Assembly: GCA_002009475.1 (NCBI GenBank)
Contig: AYTS01000091.1
Coordinates: forward strand, 1 to 32,796
DNA from: Candidatus Brocadia carolinensis
GTDB taxonomy: Bacteria; Planctomycetota; Brocadiia; Brocadiales; Brocadiaceae
Direction of reading: 5' to 3'
DNA length: 32,796 bases
A program made the translations under genes and the position numbers. Shown here one piece after another: positions 17,776 to 25,295 of the stretch. The notes beneath the pieces were generated by a model. That model was not told the DNA's origin, did not search any database, and saw only the letters and a program-made list of their open reading frames with translations. Position 1 is the stretch's first letter; every line of letters begins with the position of its first letter.

Positions 17776-17885
17776 TTTGTTTTAGCCATGAGTAGTTTTA
17801 AACGTTGTCCGTATTTTATAGAGATAAAATTTTATATGGTTTTGAGGCTGAGCCTCGAAAAAGTACCAAAAGGAGATTTCTGATA

Positions 17886-19811
17886 ATGTACACCATAGGA
17901 ATTGATATTGGTTCCATGTCGACCAATGGAATTCTGCTAAATGAGAAAAAGGCAATTCTTTCATCCATCATTATACCAACCGGCGCCAGCAGCAAAAAGG
18001 CTGCTGATAAAACCTTTCAACAGATACTTACTGAACACAAGCTGTCTGCAAACGATATTGATTACATTGTTGCTACCGGATATGGGCGTATCAAGGTGCC
18101 ATTTGCCAATGAAGTGGTAACGGAGATAACCTGCCATGCAAAGGGAGCAAACTATTTTTTCCCCATGGCAAGGACGATTATTGACATTGGAGGACAAGAT
18201 AGCAAGGTCATTAAGGTTGATGCGAACGGAAATGTCCTCGACTTTGTTATGAATGACAAGTGTGCCGCCGGAACAGGACGGTTTCTTGAGGTTATGGCCA
18301 GAACCCTGGAGATTGATCTGGAAGAGATGGGTCCAATCTCGCTGAACGGAAAGGATAATGTCTCCGTAAGCAGCCTTTGTACGGTATTTGCTGAATCCGA
18401 GGTGGTATCCCTCATCGGTGCGGATCACAAAACGGCAGATATTTGCAAAGGCCTACACATCTCCATCGCCAAACGCATCACTGCACAGCTCAAGAGGATT
18501 GGACTGGAAGAGGAGATTGTTATGACCGGTGGTGTTGCAAAGAATATCGGTGTTGTAACAGAGATAGAGAAACATCTTGGTTGCAAAATCAAGATTTCGG
18601 AGGAACCTCAAATCAATGGAGCGCTTGGTGCGGCATTGATTGCCCTGGAAAAGGCGCGGGCAAAGGTTAACGCCCCGGTATCGGTGTCCGTTTCGGTCTC
18701 TGAAAACGACCGGAACGATGCTTCCGTGACAGAATTCTCTGTTGACGACCATACCTTACCGAAGATCGGGTATTTTTGTTCGTATACTCCGGTAGAGCTT
18801 ATTCGCGCCGCCGGATTCCATCCGGTCAGAATCAAAGGTTCGGAACAGGAATCGAGCGCTGCCAATGAAATGCTTTGCGGCAATATCTGCCCTTATATCA
18901 AGGCCGTTGTCGACCAGAAAATCAATGGCCAACTGGAAGATTTTAAAGGAATGGTATTTGTCAATTCGTGTGACGGGATGCGACGGCTGTATGATGCATG
19001 GATAAAACTGGACCAGGGGAAAAAGACATTTAACTATATCTTAGATATTCCCAAAAACACCGATGATGCCGCAGTTTTTTATTATGCAAACCTGCTCAAA
19101 AACTTTAAAGAAAAACTGGAAACGTTTTTTAGACTAAAAATCAACCAGGATGATATTAACCAGAGCATTACCTTATACAATGCGGTGAGAGAAAAGGTTC
19201 GGGTGTTTTTACAGAAGTACTGGAATGGACATCTCGGGCAATCGGGCTATGAAATTTTTTCCCTGTTAAAAAAGGGCGCTAATGCCGTGCCGGAGAAATT
19301 CCAGTCCTATCTGACCCATCTGATGAAACAAAGGGAAGACGTACGTGATACACGGGACATACCCAGGCTTTTCGTCTGGGGGAGTATCATGGAAAACGAA
19401 AAGATTATGAAGATTATAGAAGACGCTGGTTCCAAGGTGATTGCAGAGGATTTATGCAATGGCAGCCGTTACTTTGATGCCCAAATTCACGTCAGCGACG
19501 ACCCCATTCTGTCCATTGCCAGGAGATATATCGTGCGGTCTCCGTGCTCCAGGATGGTGAACATCTTTGATAGAATTAACAAAGTGCTGACCACAATGCA
19601 GGAAAGATCAATTCATGGGGCGATTTATCACACGCTCAAATTTTGTGATCACAATCTCCTGGATTACCCTATGATAAAAAAGACGTTCCACGAGAAAAAC
19701 ATACCTCTCCTTCATCTTAATTGTGATTATACCCTGAGCAGTGAAGGTCAAATCAAAACAAGGGTTGAAGCATTTCTTGAACAATTAACCAGCACTTCAA
19801 GGAAAGAGTGA
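17886..19811 (+). CDS. Fused 2-hydroxyacyl-CoA dehydratase activase and dehydratase-type subunit
   Basis: 641 residues. Residues 1-255 form the ASKHA-fold ATPase/activator (HgdC/BcrA-D family): IGIDIGSMST at the N-terminus, IDIGGQDSKVI (100-110), and the two Cys that bridge a [4Fe-4S] cluster between monomers in DKCAAGTG (Cys126) and SSLCTVFAESE (Cys165). After a Val/Ser-rich linker (about 260-290), residues 293-641 match the dehydratase subunit family, with cysteines in CGNICPY (331, 335) and VNSCDG (362) as likely cluster ligands. The ATG at 17886 follows aaaggag and is better than an upstream frame start at 17805. The second subunit gene starts 7 bp downstream. The role is ATP-driven low-potential electron transfer; the substrate is unknown. 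Confidence 0.87.
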   Translation: MYTIGIDIGSMSTNGILLNEKKAILSSIIIPTGASSKKAADKTFQQILTEHKLSANDIDYIVATGYGRIKVPFANEVVTEITCHAKGANYFFPMARTIIDIGGQDSKVIKVDANGNVLDFVMNDKCAAGTGRFLEVMARTLEIDLEEMGPISLNGKDNVSVSSLCTVFAESEVVSLIGADHKTADICKGLHISIAKRITAQLKRIGLEEEIVMTGGVAKNIGVVTEIEKHLGCKIKISEEPQINGALGAALIALEKARAKVNAPVSVSVSVSENDRNDASVTEFSVDDHTLPKIGYFCSYTPVELIRAAGFHPVRIKGSEQESSAANEMLCGNICPYIKAVVDQKINGQLEDFKGMVFVNSCDGMRRLYDAWIKLDQGKKTFNYILDIPKNTDDAAVFYYANLLKNFKEKLETFFRLKINQDDINQSITLYNAVREKVRVFLQKYWNGHLGQSGYEIFSLLKKGANAVPEKFQSYLTHLMKQREDVRDTRDIPRLFVWGSIMENEKIMKIIEDAGSKVIAEDLCNGSRYFDAQIHVSDDPILSIARRYIVRSPCSRMVNIFDRINKVLTTMQERSIHGAIYHTLKFCDHNLLDYPMIKKTFHEKNIPLLHLNCDYTLSSEGQIKTRVEAFLEQLTSTSRKE

Positions 19812-19818
19812 GTGAAAT

Positions 19819-21162
19819 ATGGCGTCAATGCGTAAATATAAGGAATGGATAAAACCACTCCGTCGTCGTTTTTCTCCGATGTTATTTCGTGAGCTTTTGC
19901 GGTTTCTGCGGATATCTTCTTTTTTCTTCCGGGGAAATAAAAAGAAAGAACTGGTTTCTCTGCGCGTCCAGACCCGTGTCGGCATAAAGCATCTCTATAA
20001 GGTGTATGCCAACCCGAAACGAACCATTTGGACGACGATGTTTGTTCCGTCAGAAATTCTGTTTGCCATGGGGCTGTATCCTTTTTGTCTTGAAATCGGC
20101 GCAGCTCTTTTTGCGGGTTTGGGGCAAAGCTCCCAGGGGCTTATGGAGGCTGAATCATATGGAGTCCCTACGGATATCTGTACCTTTCACCGGTCTGCAA
20201 TTGGGCACACCTTTAGGGATTTGTTTCCCAAAAACGTCCTCCAGGCTGCCACAACAACGCTTTGTGATAACAATACCAAGACGATGAAAATATGCGAGTC
20301 TATGACGGGAAAAGAGACCATCGTCATTGACGTGCCCTATGAGGCAGATGATTATTCGGTTCAATATCTTGCAAAACAGCTTGAAGATTTTGCTCGACGG
20401 CTCGAGGAGATCACTGGAAGAAAGATGGAGCAAACCGCATTTGAAAAGGCAATTGATTACGCCAATCAAACACGGGAAAAGATGCTCGAAATTAATGAAT
20501 TGAGAAAAGATCCGTTTTGTCCCCTTCCTGGCAGCAACGCACTAGGGTTTATGTTTCCGGCATATTTGCTAATTGGATCGAAACTGTCCGTGGAGTTTTT
20601 CTCTGCACTGGCTGCTGAATTACGCGAGAAAACTGAGGAAAACAAGACGAAAGGAGACCCTATTCCCCGGAAAGATCTGATCAGGATTCTTTGGTTAGAA
20701 TTAAAACCTTATTTTAAAGTCGATTTCCTGACGAAATTAGAACAGGAGCAAGGGGTCAGGATCGTTTTTGAGGAAACCAATTACGTGTACTGGGACAAGC
20801 TTGATCCACAAAGACCATATGAAAGCCTCGCAAAGAAGCTTATTACCAGCCATTACAATGGCCCGCTGGAGCGCCGTATTGAGATCACCAGGAAGCTTGC
20901 CCGGGAGTATCAGGTTGACGGCGTAGTGGTATTTTCATCCTGGGGCTGCAGGAGAAACAACGCCGCAGTCCCCACGTTGAAAAGGGAATTGAATAAGATC
21001 GGCTATCCCCTCCTCAGCCTTGACGGGGATTGTATTGACGACCACAATTATATGCCGGGTCAATTTTCCACACGGATAGAAGGATTTTTGGAGATGATAC
21101 GGGGACGGAAAACCTCCGCGAACCTTCCACAACCCGAAGTATGTGAAGTGGGGATAAGTTAA
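19819..21162 (+). CDS. 2-hydroxyacyl-CoA dehydratase family subunit (HgdB-like)
   Basis: The 447-residue protein is homologous to the FeS subunits of 2-hydroxyacyl-CoA dehydratase, benzoyl-CoA reductase and double-cubane-cluster reductases. Candidate cluster cysteines lie in VPTDICTFHR (Cys121), TTTLCDNN (Cys149) and SSWGCRRNN (near 377). The first 45 residues are unusually basic (KPLRRRFSPMLFRELLRFL) and are not typical of the family; they may be a targeting or membrane-associating segment or reflect an over-long start. With the preceding fused gene it forms a two-gene ATPase/reductase module. No acyl-CoA pathway genes flank it, so a CoA substrate should not be assumed. Confidence 0.85.
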   Translation: MASMRKYKEWIKPLRRRFSPMLFRELLRFLRISSFFFRGNKKKELVSLRVQTRVGIKHLYKVYANPKRTIWTTMFVPSEILFAMGLYPFCLEIGAALFAGLGQSSQGLMEAESYGVPTDICTFHRSAIGHTFRDLFPKNVLQAATTTLCDNNTKTMKICESMTGKETIVIDVPYEADDYSVQYLAKQLEDFARRLEEITGRKMEQTAFEKAIDYANQTREKMLEINELRKDPFCPLPGSNALGFMFPAYLLIGSKLSVEFFSALAAELREKTEENKTKGDPIPRKDLIRILWLELKPYFKVDFLTKLEQEQGVRIVFEETNYVYWDKLDPQRPYESLAKKLITSHYNGPLERRIEITRKLAREYQVDGVVVFSSWGCRRNNAAVPTLKRELNKIGYPLLSLDGDCIDDHNYMPGQFSTRIEGFLEMIRGRKTSANLPQPEVCEVGIS

Positions 21163-21242
21163 AAAGTTATTAACCTTCCCGTTTGCCATCTGCGAGACTT
21201 GCCTCAACTTTTTCCAAGATGCTCACGATAATATTACTGTGT

Positions 21243-21381
21243 AAAAATTTCTTTTTTGCCAGTTTTTTAACATACCCCTAAATCCCTGAGCTATGTCAAC
21301 CGTCCCCGGTTGACATCACAATGACAAGCGGGGGATGCTTGTTCTACCAATAGAGGGGTTTGGGGGCGGCTTTGCTGCGCA
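21243..21381 (+). repeat. Mosaic intergenic repeat, copy 4 (modules A-B-D)
   Basis: Module A (gtaaaaatttcttttttgcc and on) is followed by module B (aaatccctgag, hairpins gtcaaccg/cggttgac and gacaagcg/gcttgt, aatagagggg) and module D gggcggctttgctgcgc. It lies 3' of the dehydratase operon, directly before the left end of a decayed insertion sequence that starts at 21382. Confidence 0.8.
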
Positions 21382-22081
21382 TTAGGTAGTACCTGAACGA
21401 AAACGCACTTTTTTTTGAAAAGTATTGGGATGGTTTTAGGCTTGCAACAAGCTTTCCTTGCCATTCGGTACTAGACTTTTGTCAGAGGTAAGGTTTTTTC
21501 CTTCTTTCGTGCCTTCTCCTGAATTCCCTCCAGAAGCCCCTCTCCTCTTGCATCCTCTATCACATCAAAACTCTTGCGTGCGCATCCCATAACAAATTCA
21601 CATCCGTTGGAAAGTGTACATCGCTCTCTAATACATACGTATCTGCCTTAATACGCAGTCCTTCGTCTTGTTTTTTAACCAACGTATGTCCCGCTCTTAT
21701 CACCACCTCATTGATCTTCTTGATGGTCTCCTCATCCAATAAGCTTACCTTGTCCTTGATGCTCTGCCTTGAAGATCTCTTGCCCTCTCCACATGTCGTC
21801 TCCACCACAAGTATCTGCCTGGTAAGCTTATGATGGTTGACGAAATCCGCCAGCCAATCGTAATCTGCACCCAACCTTCATCTCACTGCCGATAGCACGA
21901 GGATATGCCACAAATCCATCCCATATCTCCCCGTCTTTTTCTTCCCCTTCTGTATCTTCTCCTCTCATATCCTGAATACCTCCTCTCCGGCTTCAGATAT
22001 TTAATGCCTTTATTCGCTTCTTTACGCCTTCTTCTCCGCGTTTTACCGGCCTTCAGCTAGTTTTCGTTCAACACTACCTAA
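21382..22081 (-). mobile_element. Decayed insertion sequence with terminal inverted repeats
   Basis: The ends are ttaggtagtacctgaacgaa (21382 on) and, reverse-complemented, ttaggtagtgttgaacgaaa (ending 22081), a terminal inverted repeat of about 22 bp with three mismatches. The 700-bp interior holds only the C-terminal part of a transposase on the reverse strand, so the element has lost its 5' coding region. It sits between mosaic repeat copy 4 and the sulfur-protein cluster. Confidence 0.65.
21472..21874 (-). pseudogene. C-terminal fragment of an ISNCY/IS1182-type transposase, frameshifted
   Basis: The frame 21560-21874 (104 residues) reads DWLADFVNHHKLTRQIL, SIKDKVSLLDEETIKKINEVV and ADTYVLESDVHFPTDVNLLWDA, the conserved middle of a DDE transposase seen in ISNCY-type elements. 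It ends abnormally (HARVLM). A one-base shift near 21583 restores RKSFDVIEDARGEGLLEG and continues to a stop near 21472. The N-terminal half is absent. Non-functional. Confidence 0.65.
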
Positions 22082-22127
22082 CCTCCTCCATCAAGGGGGA
22101 TGGACTCTTGTTTGAAATTCCTGTACA

Positions 22128-22868
22128 TTAAACTACTGTCATGCTGATGTTTATATTGGAGCGATGGGTTAACGTATTAACAACCGGCGAAGCGGCAATC
22201 GTCTCCTGCCAGATTTGCCCCAAAGCGTTTTCGTCTGCATCGGATTGAACATAAACCCTGCCCGTTATCTCTCTGAAACCGCTGTGTCCGCTCTGTTCGG
22301 CGCCAAGAAAAACAAAAATATTCTCAATCTGCCCACTCAGGGAGATTTCCAGTTCGTCAATATGGATGTTTCTTCGGGAAGCATGAATCTGGAATCCCAT
22401 CGCCAGGCAGGCTCCCATTGCGCCCAGAAGATATTCGATGGCGCTGGGGGCATTATCTTTAACATCAAAACTGGCAGGCTGACCAACCGTCCACGAATGG
22501 TTCCGGCAAAAGACCTTTGCCTGCATCCCGCCATTCCAGTGAATACGCGTTTGCCAGCGGTAATTGCGAGCATGCTCATCATATTCATCCGTTTTTTTGC
22601 TGCTACTGCCCTTCCGTACAAAATATTTTTGATGATCATTTCCCTGTCGCCAGCCCAGATACGGGTTTTTGGTCATCCGGCACCATGCGGGAAGGTCTTC
22701 CCTGACGCTGATCTCCGTACTGTGAATTTCCAAAACATTCCCTTCCGGCATCTGGTTCACCGCCCTGCGAATGAGCAGCAGCAAACCGGAACCACAATCG
22801 AGATTGCCACCTTCACAAACATGTGGTGTCTGAAGATTGTCCGGGGCTTGAAGATCACTTTCCGACAT
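22128..22868 (-). CDS. TusA-like/OsmC-like fusion protein
   Basis: 246 residues. Residues about 18-86 form a TusA/SirA-like domain (LDCGSGLLLLIRRAVNQMPEG, DLPAWCRMTKNPYLG) with Cys25 in the position of the sulfur-carrying Cys, although the usual Cys-Pro is Cys-Gly. A charged linker follows. Residues about 103-246 are an OsmC/YhfA-type domain with Cys121 and Cys154 (LLGAMGACLAMGF) as the candidate thiol pair. The fusion suggests passage of persulfide sulfur from a TusA module to, or its reduction by, an OsmC thiol site. It is the last gene of a tusA-dsrE-tusA/osmC cluster, 63 bp behind dsrE. Confidence 0.85.
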   Translation of the reverse strand: MSESDLQAPDNLQTPHVCEGGNLDCGSGLLLLIRRAVNQMPEGNVLEIHSTEISVREDLPAWCRMTKNPYLGWRQGNDHQKYFVRKGSSSKKTDEYDEHARNYRWQTRIHWNGGMQAKVFCRNHSWTVGQPASFDVKDNAPSAIEYLLGAMGACLAMGFQIHASRRNIHIDELEISLSGQIENIFVFLGAEQSGHSGFREITGRVYVQSDADENALGQIWQETIAASPVVNTLTHRSNINISMTVV

Positions 22869-22931
22869 GACTAACCACCGAATTTCCTTTCATCGGGGAA
22901 GAGGACCGGTATGCAATTCCAGGCCATGTAA

Positions 22932-23291
22932 TTAATAGGTAATGCAGGAGCCGCCGGTAGTTAAGAACTCAACCACCTTGGCTCCGCCCACGATCGTTGC
23001 CCCTTTCACGAGATTGTTTGCATCCAAGCCACGCTTCTTAAAGCAGGGGGAGCAAACCCATATACTTCCTCCTGCTTCCACAAAGTCATCCATAAGTTGC
23101 ATGAGCGGGGCAAAACCCTCTTCATGGATGCTGTCGGCATATCCCTTTGGAGCAAGTCTCACACCTTCCGTAGTAAGAAATACCACCGTTTCGATGCCTG
23201 ATGCGGCTGAAGCGGTGGCAACAACAAAACCAACGGTCGCTTTATCGGCGTTATCTTTTGCATGAGTAACACTAACCATAAATTTTGCCAT
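22932..23291 (-). CDS. DsrE-family sulfur-carrier-like protein
   Basis: The 119-residue protein has the DsrE/DsrF-like fold pattern: MVSVTHAKDNADKATVGF, then VFLTTEGVRLA and GGSIWVCSPCFKKRG, with Cys80 and Cys83 in the position used for persulfide chemistry in the family, and Cys116 near the end. It is probably a cytoplasmic sulfur-transfer protein working with the TusA-like protein encoded 77 bp upstream and the TusA-OsmC fusion downstream. A very strong aaggaggt Shine-Dalgarno sequence precedes the ATG. It resembles the DsrE/TusA pairs of sulfur-oxidising and other anaerobic bacteria. Donor and acceptor are unknown. Confidence 0.87.
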   Translation of the reverse strand: MAKFMVSVTHAKDNADKATVGFVVATASAASGIETVVFLTTEGVRLAPKGYADSIHEEGFAPLMQLMDDFVEAGGSIWVCSPCFKKRGLDANNLVKGATIVGGAKVVEFLTTGGSCITY

Positions 23292-23368
23292 GATCTCTAA
23301 CCTCCTTTTACCATAAAGGTGCCTGCCCCTTATCTGCTATCACAACAGATTGAAAGGCAAATGAAATT

Positions 23369-23620
23369 TCATCTCTTCTTAATGTAATAACGATCATTAT
23401 TTCCCTTGCCGGGCACAGCAAGGAGTTCGTATCCTCTCATTTTGCACCAGGCCGGAATATCCGCAAACGCACCAGGATCAAGGGCACGCACCTTCAATAC
23501 TTGTCCCGTCTTGAGAGGCTTCATTGCCCTCATCAGGGTAATGATCAACTCACCACATCCCATTTCCCCCACATCGACTTCACTATCTGAGGCCATGTTT
23601 TTTTGATCCATTATTTTCAC
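23369..23620 (-). CDS. TusA-family sulfurtransferase-like protein
   Basis: 83 residues with the TusA fold signature: GEMGCGELIITLMRAMKPLK (Cys22), GQVLKVRALDPGA and IPAWCKMRGYELL (Cys59). The Cys22-Gly replaces the classical Cys-Pro, as in the TusA domain of the fusion gene, so both belong to one subfamily. The GTG at 23620 is chosen because aggag lies 6 bp before it, while the in-frame ATG three codons later is 15 bp from it. It is the first gene of the cluster. It probably carries sulfur as a persulfide in the cytoplasm. Confidence 0.85.
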   Translation of the reverse strand: MKIMDQKNMASDSEVDVGEMGCGELIITLMRAMKPLKTGQVLKVRALDPGAFADIPAWCKMRGYELLAVPGKGNNDRYYIKKR

Positions 23621-23878
23621 CAGAAACTCCTAATCAGAACGATTTGTTACGCGTAGGACGGATGTTGCCCCCCCCCACGGGCATGGGTTAGGCTGGATAT
23701 CCTCTGTCAAATGCTTACCATACCTGCCTGCCGGCAGACAGAAGTATCTGGCACGATAGTAAGCGTATGAAATAAGTTGACTTATCCTGGTCTTTGTGAT
23801 GGATAGCAAAGCAACCTTGTGATGACAGTTTCCTCGTCCGCTTGTTATACGTTAATCGCAGGCAAACCCGACGAATCA

Positions 23879-24196
23879 TCAACGGCTCAGAATTTTGAGA
23901 CCCGCCACACCGGCCAGAATAAACAGCATACAGCAGACACGTCCCCAGTCGCGGGACTCATGAAACAGGTAGATACCCGCTATTACCGTACCAGTGGAGC
24001 CAATGCCCGTCCATACTGCGTAAGCGGTGCCGATAGGAAGACCCCGAGCTGCAATACCTAAGAGCACAAAACTGACGATCATGGCACATGCAGTCACCAT
24101 AGATGGCACTAGCTTCGAAAAACCATGGGAGTATTTCAGCCCGACAGCCCAGACAATTTCAAAGATACCCGCGATAATCAACACGACCCAACTCAT
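23879..24196 (-). CDS. SMR-family exporter, SugE/Gdx type
   Basis: 105 residues with four transmembrane helices. The essential Glu13 lies in AGIFEIVWAVGLKYS, and PIGTAYAVWTGIG is the SMR signature. GLKYSHGFSKL favours the SugE/Gdx (guanidinium exporter) subgroup over EmrE-type drug pumps. It works as a dual-topology dimer in the cytoplasmic membrane. No guanidine riboswitch could be recognised in the roughly 100 bp upstream. It is on the same strand as the sulfur-protein genes but about 260 bp away, so probably not co-transcribed with them. Confidence 0.9.
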   Translation of the reverse strand: MSWVVLIIAGIFEIVWAVGLKYSHGFSKLVPSMVTACAMIVSFVLLGIAARGLPIGTAYAVWTGIGSTGTVIAGIYLFHESRDWGRVCCMLFILAGVAGLKILSR

Positions 24197-24244
24197 GTAT
24201 TCTCTGTATTAAACCCCGGCAAATGGAAGGAAGGGAGGCATGTA

Positions 24245-25262
24245 TTATTGAATTACCCTGACAAAAATGTTTGCTTTCAGGCTGTTGAGATACTGGCTTT
24301 TTAACCGGCTGATTTCTTCACGATAGATTTTTTTTGTAAATATCTTCCTGCACTTCCTCAAACTCCTGGACTTTTTCCGGCTTAATCAACTCCATCTTAA
24401 AGATATGATACCCCACCGGAGATGTCAGAATTCCACTCCGTTCGTTGTCTTTTAACTGATAGACTGCATCCCGCAGGTCCTTTCTCATTTCATTAACTTC
24501 TTCAAAGCTCAGCAGTCCGCCCTCCTCTGCCTTTGGCCCGTCTGAATACTGTTTTGCCAGAGTTGAAAAATCCTCGCCCTTTTCAAGACGCTTCACGATC
24601 TGCTGCGCAAGAGAAAGCGTTTTTTCCTTATCATGGTCATGTGCAGAAAACTTGATCATGATCTGTCGCAGACTCACTTCTTTCTTTTGCCGGAATTCAT
24701 CAATATTCTCGATATAATAGCGCCTCAGCAATTTCGGTTGAACTTTAATTCTATTATAGACATTTTCTTTCATAATCTTGTCGATCATAATATCTTCCTT
24801 GAGTTCATTCTTCTTTTCCAGGGGATTAATTCCCTGCGCTTCGGCAATTTCATAATACTTTGATAAGGACCCCACGTTCTTGACTGCGCCCTTCATGAAA
24901 GAATCCAGGTCCTTTTCTACCTCTTTCATCTGCATCTCATCCGTACCAAACAACTTTTGCGCTTCATGAATCAGCACCTTTCTGTTAATCAATTCATCCA
25001 GGGTTTCCTTCAGAATCTCGTCAACCTTCTCAAGAAACTCCTTTTCTTTATACCGTTCCTGTGCTTCCCGAATGGCCACCGCAGCGCGTTTGACAACGTC
25101 CCCTTGCGTAATGATCTCATCACCCACGACAGCCTTAATAGAATTGATTTTGTCTTCGTTCAAATCGCTTACCGCCCCATAGGAAACGGCAGATGCGATA
25201 AGAGTAAACGGGACAAACCATGCGTAAAACCGTATGAACGCTTTCAATATCTTTGTCCTCAT
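24245..25262 (-). CDS. SurA/PrsA-like peptidyl-prolyl isomerase, frameshifted in an A8 run
   Basis: Periplasmic folding chaperone. A signal anchor lies at about 8-30, a SurA-type N-terminal helical region (VVGDEIITQGDV, LDELINRKVLI) follows, and a parvulin domain spans about 195-300 (VSLRQIMIKF, AKQYSDGPKAEEGGLLSF, SPVGYHIFKME). The direct frame stops at 24318 after KKNLS. Removing one A from the eight-A run (T run at 24328-24335) continues as KKIYREEISRLKSQ, then YLNSLKANIFVRVIQ, and stops at 24245, giving the normal C-terminal helix. It starts 33 bp after mfd, a common operon pairing. Whether the shift is an assembly error, slippage or decay is undetermined. Confidence 0.85.
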
Positions 25263-25295
25263 GAAAAGATGTCTGAAATTAGTTTTACCTGTTTT

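Noticed and set aside
17805..17885. 27-residue N-terminal extension of the activase fusion
   Set aside because: A good Shine-Dalgarno sequence precedes ATG 17886, and the family N-terminus YTIGIDIGS starts there.
24197..24300. Possible guanidine riboswitch before the SugE/Gdx gene
   Set aside because: I could not see the ACGR-loop hairpin pair of guanidine-II or the conserved elements of the other classes.
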